This document shows, in pieces, positions 1 through 4,809 of a stretch of 6,597 bases of DNA. The translations under genes were made by a program, and so were the position numbers. The notes under the pieces were generated by a model. It saw only the letters and a program-made list of their open reading frames with translations. It made no database searches and was not told the DNA's origin. The DNA comes from Thermoplasmatota archaeon (GTDB lineage: Archaea > Thermoplasmatota > E2 > JACPAO01 > JAHFTW01): contig JANQNI010000351.1 in NCBI GenBank assembly GCA_028289805.1, forward strand, positions 1-6,597. Reading direction: 5' to 3'. Within the stretch, counting starts at the first letter, position 1. Each line of letters begins with the position of its first letter.

Positions 1-1
1 C

Positions 2-535
2 GACCCCCACTTCCTCACCATGGCCCTGGGCAACGCCGTCGCCGACGCCCTGGAGGTGGCGGGCGCCGAGCCCCGCGTGAAGTGGGTCAACGACGTCTAC
101 GTGGACGACCGCAAGATCGCCGGCGTGCTCGTGGAGGCGGAATCCACCGGCGACCGCATCGACTTCCTCGTCGCCGGCATCGGCATCAACGTCAACGGCC
201 ACGCCGCCGACTGGGGCACGCCGCTGTCCGAGACCGCCGTGACGCTGGAGGACGTGCTGGGCGCCGAGGTCTGCGTCGACGACCTGGAGACGCTCTTGCT
301 GGACGAGGTGGCCAAGTGGGTCGACGTGGTCCGCCAAGGCCGCGGCGACGAGGTGCTGGCGGCGTGGCGGGCCCGCGAGTACCTGAGGGGCCGGCGCGTC
401 GGCCTCGACCCCGACGGCGACCTGTGCTCCAAGGTCGTCGGCGTCGTGCAGGGCGTCGACGAGCAAGGGCGGCTGTTGCTGGAGACGGACGGGGGCGTGC
501 AGTCGTTCGACGACGGGACCGTGTTCCTCGACTGA
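2..535 (+). CDS. birA: Biotin-protein ligase (BirA/BPL family), C-terminal part; gene starts before the window
   Basis: This enzyme activates biotin with ATP to biotinyl-AMP and transfers it to a lysine on biotin-dependent carboxylases in the cytoplasm. The reading frame is open to the left edge, so an ATG at position 20 is internal and the N-terminal part, with the GRGRxxR biotin/ATP loop, lies outside. The 177 visible residues show KWVNDV (from base 80; the family has KWPNDV), then DRKIAG with the family's active-site lysine (codon 113-115), a glycine-rich GIGINVN strand (176-196), and a C-terminal domain beginning near AWRAREYLRGRRV that looks like the small SH3-like fold of BirA. There is no sign of the DNA-binding domain in what is visible, so a repressor role cannot be judged. 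The stop is TGA at 533-535. Its substrate, presumably a biotin carboxyl carrier protein, is not in the window. The proline-to-valine change in KWPNDV is a mild oddity. Confidence 0.9.
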   Translation, partial: DPHFLTMALGNAVADALEVAGAEPRVKWVNDVYVDDRKIAGVLVEAESTGDRIDFLVAGIGINVNGHAADWGTPLSETAVTLEDVLGAEVCVDDLETLLLDEVAKWVDVVRQGRGDEVLAAWRAREYLRGRRVGLDPDGDLCSKVVGVVQGVDEQGRLLLETDGGVQSFDDGTVFLD

Positions 536-630
536 GCAAGGGAAGAACGTTTCTCGGCGGTTCTCCATGATCTAGGGGCATCTGCGAAGCTTGCGAAATC
601 CCTACCCGTCGGTCATCCATCGGCTGCGCG

Positions 631-870
631 ATGAGGACCATCACCCTGTTCTCCATCCTCGCCTGCCTGCTGCTTGCAGCACCCACCGTCGTCGCCCAGC
701 CCGACCTCTCGGTGGCCACCGCCGCTCCGCCGTGCCAGAGTGCCACCACCATGGGCGCGGTCCCATACACCATCTGCATGGCCGTGTACGCCGCGGAGGC
801 CGGCACGCGCATCGTCCCCGGACTCATCAAGACCGGCTGCGAGCTCGTCTTCGGCCCCGGCAACTGCTAA
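631..870 (+). CDS. Small predicted secreted protein with four cysteines, function unknown
   Basis: I do not recognise this 79-residue protein. Residues 1-22 look like a signal peptide: a short basic start (MRT), a hydrophobic stretch ending in LLLAAP, and a cleavage-type site TVVA before Gln23. The predicted mature part is about 57 residues with four cysteines (35, 49, 70, 79; the last is the C-terminal residue), an even number that would suit two disulfide bonds outside the cell. The middle (about 41-57) and the segment IVPGLIKTG (61-69) are fairly apolar, so the peptide may be membrane-associated. It stands alone between the biotin ligase gene and the HMG-CoA synthase promoter. No good Shine-Dalgarno sequence precedes ATG 631, and the A-rich stretch GAAATCCC near 595-602 is only a weak TATA candidate. 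The start is chosen because it begins the signal peptide exactly. Without homologues it could be a chance ORF, but the signal peptide and cysteine pattern argue for a real gene. Confidence 0.6.
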   Translation: MRTITLFSILACLLLAAPTVVAQPDLSVATAAPPCQSATTMGAVPYTICMAVYAAEAGTRIVPGLIKTGCELVFGPGNC

Positions 871-966
871 GCGGTTCGGCATCCCCCCTCGTCCGCCTCC
901 CCCCACGTCCCCTTCGACCGCCATCGCCCCGGCACCTTCGACGTCTGCCGACGCTCCCTTCGCCAC

Positions 967-975
967 CCTTTAAGC
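967..975 (+). promoter_or_regulatory. TATA box of the HMG-CoA synthase operon
   Basis: CCTTTAAGC is the only AT-rich patch in an otherwise C-rich stretch (871-1001). Its centre lies about 30 bases before ATG 1002, so an archaeal transcript starting some 26 bases downstream would begin only a few bases before the start codon. That fits an almost leaderless mRNA and explains the absence of a Shine-Dalgarno sequence before this gene. Position and composition are seen; promoter function is inferred. Confidence 0.6.
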
Positions 976-1001
976 ACCCGCCTGGCTGGCCCGCCCATCC
1001 C

Positions 1002-2063
1002 ATGGCCGTCGGCATCATCAGTTACGGCGCCTACGTCCCGCGCTACCGCATCCGCAGCGAGGAGATCGCCCGGATCTGGGGCGACGACGCGAACATCGGA
1101 CGCGCCCTGAACGTCCACGAGAAGAGCGTCCCCGGCGCCGACGAGGACGTGGCGACCATCAGCGTCGAGGCCGCGCGCCAGGCGATGCGGCGTGCGCCGA
1201 CGGGGCCCGACGACGTGGGCGCCATCTACGTCGGCAGCGAGAGCCATCCCTACGCGGTCAAGCCCACCGGGACCATCGTCCAGGCGGCCATCGACGCCGG
1301 CCCCTACCTGACCATGGCGGACTACGAGTTCGCCTGCAAGGCCGGCACCGCCGCGCTCCAGACCGGCATGGGGCTCGTGCAGAGCGGGATGGCCAAGACC
1401 GTCCTCGCCATCGGCACCGACACCAGCCAGGGCGCCCCCCGAAACGCCCTCGAATACTCGGCCTCGGCGGGCGGGGCAGCGTTCCTGCTGGGCGCGGAGC
1501 GCAAGCACATCCTCGCCGAACTGCACCACACCGTCAGCTTCACCACCGACACGCCCGACTTCTGGCGCCGCGAGGGCCAGAAGTACCCCAGCCACGGCGA
1601 GCGCTTCACCGGCACCCCCGCCTACTTCCGCCACGTGGAGGCCGCCAGCCAGCGGTTGATGGAGGACCAGAAGACGAAGCCGGACGACTACGACCACTGC
1701 GTCTTCCACCAGCCCAACGGCAAGTTCCCCGTCAACGCCGCGCGCCGGCTGGGCTTCAAGGAGCCCCAGTGGCGCCACGGCCTCCTGGCCCCCCGCATCG
1801 GCAACACCTACAGCGGCGCGGCGCTGCTGGGCCTCGCCAACGTCCTCGACCACGCCGAGCCCGGCGACCGCGTCTTCGTGTGCGGCTACGGCTCGGGGGC
1901 GGGCAGCGACGCCTTCGACTGCACCGTGACCAAGAACATCCTGAACTACGACCGCAGCGAGGCGGAACGGCTGGAGACGCGCCTCGCCGACACCACGGAG
2001 CTCGACTACGCCATGTACGCCAAACTGCGCGGCAAGCTCGTCATGGGAGGCAACGGCGCATGA
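1002..2063 (+). CDS. Hydroxymethylglutaryl-CoA synthase, archaeal type
   Basis: This cytoplasmic enzyme condenses acetyl-CoA with acetoacetyl-CoA to HMG-CoA in the mevalonate route to archaeal isoprenoid lipids. The protein has 353 residues, normal for the archaeal family (about 350). It begins with the typical MAVGIISYGAYVPRYRI. Catalytic residues are all present: Glu80 in GSESHPYAVKP (acid/base), Cys112 in EFACKAGT (nucleophile; TGC at 1335-1337) and His236 in VFHQPNGKFP. The glycine-rich loops SASAGGAAF and GYGSGAGSDAF are also conserved. The frame is open further upstream to 591, but those residues are low-complexity and Arg/Pro-rich, and the TATA box at 967-975 fits ATG 1002. The gene overlaps the thiolase by ATGA. 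In characterised archaea the synthase, thiolase and DUF35 protein form one channelling complex, which matches this gene order. The identification is secure. Confidence 0.97.
   Translation: MAVGIISYGAYVPRYRIRSEEIARIWGDDANIGRALNVHEKSVPGADEDVATISVEAARQAMRRAPTGPDDVGAIYVGSESHPYAVKPTGTIVQAAIDAGPYLTMADYEFACKAGTAALQTGMGLVQSGMAKTVLAIGTDTSQGAPRNALEYSASAGGAAFLLGAERKHILAELHHTVSFTTDTPDFWRREGQKYPSHGERFTGTPAYFRHVEAASQRLMEDQKTKPDDYDHCVFHQPNGKFPVNAARRLGFKEPQWRHGLLAPRIGNTYSGAALLGLANVLDHAEPGDRVFVCGYGSGAGSDAFDCTVTKNILNYDRSEAERLETRLADTTELDYAMYAKLRGKLVMGGNGA
2045..2050 (+). promoter_or_regulatory. Shine-Dalgarno sequence of the thiolase gene
   Basis: GGGAGG lies inside the end of the HMG-CoA synthase gene, nine bases before ATG 2060. 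Together with the ATGA overlap it supports translation of the thiolase by re-initiation or coupling. The first gene of the operon lacks such a site. Confidence 0.7.
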
Positions 2064-3235
2064 CCGGCCGCACCGCCTACGTCGTCGGCGCCGCCCACAC
2101 CCCCTTCGGCGAGGCGTGGGACAAGAGCTACCGCCACCTCATGACCGACGCCGGCCTCGCCGCCATCCAGGACGCCGGCGTGCAGGGGGAGGACATCGAC
2201 GAGGTGTTCGTGGGCACCATGAGCACCGGCAAGCTCGTGGGCCAGGAGCACGTCGCGTCCCTGCTGCTCGACGGCGCCGGCCTCGCAGACCAGCACCTGC
2301 CCGCCACCCGCATCGAGGCCGCCGGCGCCTCCGGAGGCCTCGCGTTCCGGCAGGGCGTCCAGGCCATCCGCAGCGGCGCCGCCGACGTGGTCGTCGTGGG
2401 CGGGCTGGAGAAGATGACCGACGTCTCGGACGCCGACCAGGCCGCCGTGACCGCCAGCGGCATCGACCAGGAGTGGGAGCACTTCTTCGGCGCCACCGAC
2501 GCCGCCCTGCACGCCCTCATCGCCAAGCGCCACATGGCACGCTACGGCACCACCCGCGAGCAGTTGGCCGCCGTCGCCGTCAAGAACCACGCCCACGGCG
2601 CCCGCAACCCTCTGGCACAGTTTCGTCGCCCCATCACCGAGGAGACGGTGCTGCGCGCCCCGCCCGTCGCGGAACCGCTCGGGATGTTCGACTGCGCACC
2701 CACCAGCGACGGCGCCGCCTGCGTCGTCCTGTGCAGCGACGCCGTCGTCGACTCCTACGGCGGCAAGGCGGTCCAGGTCAGCGGCAGCGGCCAGGCCAGC
2801 GACACCCTCAGCCTCAGCGACCGCGCCGACCTCACCAGCTGGCGCGCCACCGAGCACGCCGCCCGCCGCGCCTACCAGGAGGCGGGCGTCAGCGTCGCCG
2901 ACGTGGACGTGGCCGAGGTCCACGACGCATACACCATCACGGAACTGCTGGCCGTCGAGGACCTGGGCTTCGTCAAGAAGGGCGAGGGCGGACCCGCCAC
3001 GGTCGAGGGCCGCACCGGCGACGGCGGCGACGTGGTCGTCAACCCCAGCGGCGGCCTGAAGGCCCGCGGCCACCCCGTCGGCGCCACCGGCATCGCCCAG
3101 GTCTGCGAACTCACCTGGCACCTGCGCGGCACCGCCAGCGACCGGCAGGTCAAGGACGCCCGCATCGGCGTGGCCCACAACACGGGTGGAACCGGTGCGA
3201 CGGCCGTCGTGCACGTCCTGGAGGGCGTCCAATGA
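2060..3235 (+). CDS. Thiolase of the archaeal HMG-CoA synthase complex (SCP2-type), lacking the nucleophilic cysteine
   Basis: By family and context this is the acetyl-CoA C-acetyltransferase that makes acetoacetyl-CoA for the synthase encoded just before it. It has 391 residues, full length for the family, and most landmarks are intact: GLEKMTDV, DCAPTSDGAA, ASDTLSLSDR, the GHPVGATG loop with His338, and HNTGGTG near residue 373. The family's nucleophile motif normally reads ACASGG; here residues 88-93 read AGASGG, so Cys is replaced by Gly89 (GGC at 2324-2326). The motif normally HDCF reads HDAY (His288 to Tyr291), so the second active-site cysteine of SCP2-type thiolases is also missing. 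Standard covalent thiolase chemistry therefore looks impossible as read. It may be a structural partner that holds the complex or shapes the shared CoA site, with the real thiolase elsewhere. The surrounding frame is undamaged, so it does not look like a decaying pseudogene. Membership is sure; activity is doubtful. Confidence 0.93.
   Translation: MTGRTAYVVGAAHTPFGEAWDKSYRHLMTDAGLAAIQDAGVQGEDIDEVFVGTMSTGKLVGQEHVASLLLDGAGLADQHLPATRIEAAGASGGLAFRQGVQAIRSGAADVVVVGGLEKMTDVSDADQAAVTASGIDQEWEHFFGATDAALHALIAKRHMARYGTTREQLAAVAVKNHAHGARNPLAQFRRPITEETVLRAPPVAEPLGMFDCAPTSDGAACVVLCSDAVVDSYGGKAVQVSGSGQASDTLSLSDRADLTSWRATEHAARRAYQEAGVSVADVDVAEVHDAYTITELLAVEDLGFVKKGEGGPATVEGRTGDGGDVVVNPSGGLKARGHPVGATGIAQVCELTWHLRGTASDRQVKDARIGVAHNTGGTGATAVVHVLEGVQ
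3220..3225 (+). promoter_or_regulatory. Shine-Dalgarno sequence before the start codon at 3232
   Basis: GGAGGG at the end of the thiolase gene lies six bases before ATG 3232, which overlaps the thiolase stop as ATGA. It is well placed to drive the 33-codon ORF that follows, or it may be the ancestral site of the DUF35 gene before the two were separated. Confidence 0.5.
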
Positions 3236-3333
3236 CCGTCCCCCCCATGCGGCACGCCTCCGGCGCACCGCAAGGTCCGCTCGCGGATGCTCGCTGGGGA
3301 CAGCCCCGCGCCACCCGGGAGGTCGGCGCGTGA
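3232..3333 (+). CDS. Possible 33-residue coupling ORF between thiolase and DUF35 genes
   Basis: The ORF starts with ATG overlapping the thiolase stop (ATGA) and ends with TGA overlapping the DUF35 start (GTGA), so it bridges the two genes exactly. It has a good Shine-Dalgarno sequence (3220-3225). The peptide starts MTVPPMRHASG and is rich in Ala, Gly, Pro and Arg, with no domain, membrane segment or cysteine. Only its first four residues recall the DUF35 start, VTVPRFW. I infer that its role, if any, is to carry ribosomes across an inserted spacer rather than to make a useful peptide. It may be no more than a chance open frame in GC-rich DNA. Confidence 0.3.
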   Translation: MTVPPMRHASGAPQGPLADARWGQPRATREVGA

Positions 3334-3342
3334 CCGTCCCCC
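3233..3342 (+). repeat. 98-base spacer bounded by a direct repeat of ribosome site and gene start
   Basis: TGACCGTCCCCC occurs at 3233-3244 and again at 3331-3342, exactly 98 bases apart. Extended leftwards to include both GGAGG motifs, the copies at 3220-3244 and 3318-3342 match at 20 of 25 positions. The bases between the copies resemble neither the thiolase end nor the DUF35 start, so this is not a simple recent tandem duplication. An insertion that duplicated the junction, or an old duplication whose core diverged, would both explain it. Confidence 0.6.
3317..3323 (+). promoter_or_regulatory. Shine-Dalgarno sequence deciding the GTG start of the DUF35 gene
   Basis: GGGAGGT lies six bases before GTG 3330. 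It supports this GTG over the earlier in-frame starts available from 3186, whose translation overlaps the thiolase gene and lacks family character. Confidence 0.7.
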
Positions 3343-3728
3343 GCTTCTGGCGCGAGATTCCCCAGCGCTACAACCTCCAGGCCAGCAAGTGCGGCGCCTG
3401 CGACGCCATCCACTACCCACCGCGCACGGTCTGCCCGGAGTGCCGGCGCGCCAGCATCGGCAACCTGGAGGAGGTCAAGCTCTCCGGCCGTGGCACCGTC
3501 CTGGAGTCCACGCGCGTCCACAAGGCCGCCCCCGGCTACGAGGCGCAGGTGCCCTACACCCTGGCGCTCATCCAGACGGAGGAGGGACCGGTCATCACCG
3601 GGCAGGTCGTGGACCACGACGGCCGCGCCGTGTCGGCGGGGGACGATGTGCGCGCGGTGTTCCGGCGCCTCGGCGAGGACGGCGACGCCGGCGTCATCTA
3701 CTACGGGACGAAGTGGGTGCTGGCCTAG
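3330..3728 (+). CDS. DUF35 OB-fold protein with rubredoxin-like zinc ribbon, partner of thiolase and HMG-CoA synthase
   Basis: This 132-residue protein has an N-terminal helix (VPRFWREIPQRYNL, typical of the archaeal family start), a zinc ribbon with CGAC and CPEC (CX2C-X10-CX2C), and a C-terminal OB-fold that begins near LSGRGTVLEST and ends at VIYYGTKWVLA. In characterised archaea the DUF35 protein is the non-catalytic scaffold that joins thiolase and HMG-CoA synthase and lets acetoacetyl-CoA pass between them. Its place as the last gene after both enzymes supports the same role here. All four zinc ligands are present. The start is GTG 3330, supported by a Shine-Dalgarno sequence and by the family N-terminus. 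The spacing from the thiolase is unusual (see the 98-base repeat). Its TAG stop lies within CTAG (3725-3728), which also contains the stop of the convergent gene. Confidence 0.93.
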   Translation: MTVPRFWREIPQRYNLQASKCGACDAIHYPPRTVCPECRRASIGNLEEVKLSGRGTVLESTRVHKAAPGYEAQVPYTLALIQTEEGPVITGQVVDHDGRAVSAGDDVRAVFRRLGEDGDAGVIYYGTKWVLA

Positions 3729-3943
3729 GGCCCCTCCGCCGGCGACCTGCGTTCGAGCCCTGCGACCTCCTTCAGCGCGAGTTGGGCCTGGACGCGCAGC
3801 ATCGCCTCGTGTGCAGCGTGGGCAACGAAGTCGTCCAGGCCCTGGTACCCGAGGCCCGGGTGGTCCTGGAGGAAGGTCTCGATGGCGTCGGCGAGTTCGA
3901 CGGGCAGGGACGCCGAGTGCTTCGGCTCTGGCGTGGGGGCCAT
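3725..3943 (-). CDS. Small ribbon-helix-helix-like protein, copy A
   Basis: This 72-residue protein has a short strand-like start (HSASLP), a helix (VELADAIETFLQDHP), a turn (GLGYQGL) and a second helix (DDFVAHAAHEAMLR), the pattern of short archaeal ribbon-helix-helix DNA-binding proteins. It aligns without gaps over its core with the protein at 4037-4333: LPxxLA, HPxLG, FVxHA. Both also end in LER followed by AGEGP-like residues, which suggests tandem duplication. The basic residues usual in the strand that contacts DNA are few, so DNA binding is not certain; it could be a protein-interaction module. ATG 3943 is the only good start; the frame closes at 3989-3991 upstream. A TATA-like box lies at 3988-3995. 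It converges with the DUF35 gene with no space for a terminator, so antisense transcription is likely. Confidence 0.75.
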   Translation of the reverse strand: MAPTPEPKHSASLPVELADAIETFLQDHPGLGYQGLDDFVAHAAHEAMLRVQAQLALKEVAGLERRSPAEGP

Positions 3944-3981
3944 GGACGCCAGCAGGCGCAGGGGGCCATAGAGGGCTATGA

Positions 3982-4001
3982 CATGGGTTCAAATACCATG
4001 G
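3982..4001 (-). promoter_or_regulatory. TATA-like box of copy A within an imperfect inverted repeat
   Basis: On the - strand TATTTGAA (3995-3988) would place the transcript start near 3965, giving a leader of roughly 22 bases. It sits in an imperfect inverted repeat (CATGGGT, then TCAAAT, then ACCATG) and directly follows the palindrome CCATGG (3996-4001). CATGGGTT recurs at 4020-4027. A repressor site over the promoter, perhaps for one of the adjacent small proteins, is possible but is only inference. Confidence 0.4.
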
Positions 4002-4036
4002 CAGAAAAACACACGAATCCATGGGTTGCATGAGCC

Positions 4037-4333
4037 TTATTGTGGATTTCTTGGGCCCTCGCCTGCAGGACGCTCCAGGAGGTCGCGGTACTCACGGGGC
4101 AGACTGTCGCGGATGACGGCCTCGACCGCCTCGGCACCCAGCTCCGTCGTCATCCACAGGGCACGCACGCCCAGGTGCAGGTGCGTGAGCCGCAGTTGCT
4201 CGATGGTTGCGTGGCGCACGAACTCGGACAGCGTCCGGAACCCCAGCTCCGGGTGGCCCGAGATCAGATCCACGACCGATTTCGCCAAGTCCGCAGGCAG
4301 CCCCGCCTGCCGGTAATTGCTTCCAGTTCCCAC
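4037..4333 (-). CDS. Small ribbon-helix-helix-like protein, copy B, with a longer C-terminus
   Basis: This 98-residue protein has the same core as copy A: GLPADLAKSVVDLISGHPELGFRTLSEFVRHA, with a strand, a helix, a turn at HPELGFR and a second helix. Copy B matches the archaeal ribbon-helix-helix pattern better (RTLSEFVRHA). After the core it has about 50 further residues, mostly helical, ending LERPAGEGPRNPQ. The start is GTG 4333: the TATA-like box CTTAAACTT (4363-4355) lies about 26 bases upstream, which would make the transcript leaderless from this GTG. It is upstream of copy A in the same direction, with 93 bases between them and a separate promoter for A. I infer a transcription regulator or antitoxin-like DNA binder; no toxin gene is adjacent, so an antitoxin role is not supported. 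Confidence 0.8.
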   Translation of the reverse strand: MGTGSNYRQAGLPADLAKSVVDLISGHPELGFRTLSEFVRHATIEQLRLTHLHLGVRALWMTTELGAEAVEAVIRDSLPREYRDLLERPAGEGPRNPQ

Positions 4334-4354
4334 GGAACCCAGTTATGACACCCC

Positions 4355-4363
4355 AAGTTTAAG
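4355..4363 (-). promoter_or_regulatory. TATA box of copy B
   Basis: On the - strand this reads CTTAAACTT and lies 22 to 30 bases upstream of GTG 4333, the right distance for a leaderless archaeal transcript. A CCATGG palindrome (4371-4376) lies just upstream, as it does next to the promoter of copy A. Confidence 0.6.
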
Positions 4364-4483
4364 TGGAGGACCATGGGATATTTCGTGGACATAGCCGTGT
4401 TCCAGAGAAGTCGCAGTGAACCCACGCCACCCGGGACCTCGCACACCACACGTCGCGTAAACGCACGCCGGACGAGCCGACGC

Positions 4484-4498
4484 CGAAGCAAGGGGAAG
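4484..4498 (-). terminator. Pyrimidine-rich stretch after the tRNA pair, possible terminator
   Basis: On the - strand the sequence after the tRNA discriminator base reads CTTCCCCTTGCTTCG. Archaeal termination usually uses T-rich tracts; this one is only moderately T-rich, so the call is tentative. A similar CTTC..CCTTGC pattern follows the TBP gene. The remaining bases up to the promoter of copy B (4364-4483) hold no gene I can support. Confidence 0.25.
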
Positions 4499-4572
4499 TG
4501 GGGATGGCGCGACTTGAACGCGCGATCTACGGATTATGAGTCCGTCGCCCTAACCAACTAGGCCACATCCCC
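4499..4572 (-). tRNA. tRNA with CAT anticodon: elongator Met or Ile2
   Basis: All four arms pair: acceptor GGGGATG/CATCCCC, D-stem GCCT/GGGC, anticodon stem ACGGA/TCCGT with loop CTCATAA, and T-stem GCGCG/CGCGC with loop TTCAAGT. The discriminator is A at 4499 and CCA is not encoded, as is common in archaea. There is no intron. The anticodon stem lacks the three G-C pairs of initiators, so this is not initiator tRNA. CAT could be elongator Met, or Ile2 read after modification of C34 to agmatidine. The GGG start of the acceptor stem leans slightly towards Ile2, but I cannot decide. It lies 29 bases after tRNA-Ala and is probably co-transcribed with it. Confidence 0.95.
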
Positions 4573-4601
4573 GGGGGGACCTCAGGGGTCGAATGAAGAA
4601 G

Positions 4602-4674
4602 TGGAGCGGGAGGGATTTGAACCCCCGGCCTCGTCCATGCCAAGGACGCGATCTTCCAACTGATCTACCGCCCC
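4602..4674 (-). tRNA. tRNA-Ala (GGC anticodon)
   Basis: The cloverleaf is complete: acceptor GGGGCGG/CCGCTCC with the G3-U70 pair that marks alanine tRNAs, D-stem GATC/GATC, anticodon stem CGTCC/GGACG with loop TTGGCAT (anticodon GGC), and T-stem GGGGG/CCCTC with loop TTCAAAT. The discriminator is A at 4602 and CCA is not encoded. It reads the GCC alanine codon, which is abundant in the genes of this window. It is the first of two tRNAs in transcription order. Confidence 0.97.
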
Positions 4675-4751
4675 GTCGGGCGCCCCGGCCAGGCCGGTTT
4701 GCTGCGGGTGTCGCCCGGCACCCCGGGGACAAGGCGGCCCAGCCAAGTCCC

Positions 4752-4759
4752 CTATATGA
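4752..4759 (-). promoter_or_regulatory. TATA-like box, probably of the tRNA pair
   Basis: On the - strand this reads TCATATAG, the only AT-rich patch in the GC-rich gap between the membrane protein gene and tRNA-Ala (4675-4809). A start about 26 bases downstream (near 4728) would give a leader of about 54 bases to be trimmed by RNase P. It also lies only about 50 bases after the stop of the membrane protein gene. The rest of the gap shows nothing else I can support. Confidence 0.45.
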
Positions 4760-4809
4760 GCGCTGCGGGATGGGCGTGCGCGCTTCCCGTCGAGACCGCC
4801 GCGGCACAC

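Noticed and set aside
583..597. TGCGAA repeated around AAGCTT between the biotin ligase and small protein genes
   Set aside because: Six bases, imperfect as a palindrome and without context; probably chance.
591..1001. In-frame N-terminal extension of HMG-CoA synthase back to 591
   Set aside because: The extra residues are Arg/Pro/His-rich, unlike the family, overlap the small secreted protein gene, and the promoter at 967-975 lies inside them.
867..1853. Long open frame on the - strand opposite HMG-CoA synthase
   Set aside because: Its Gly/Ala/Val-rich translation has no family features and mirrors a well-supported gene; this is typical of GC-rich DNA.
2006..3268. 420-codon open frame on the - strand opposite the thiolase
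   Set aside because: Low-complexity translation; the + strand thiolase is certain from its motifs.
4373..4561. 62-codon ORF on the + strand with GGAGG before ATG 4373
   Set aside because: The ribosome site is only three bases from the ATG, and the second half runs antisense through a tRNA gene, so coding is unlikely.
4578..4590. GACC/GGTC hairpin in the spacer between the two tRNAs
   Set aside because: A four-base stem is too weak to claim a processing or termination signal.
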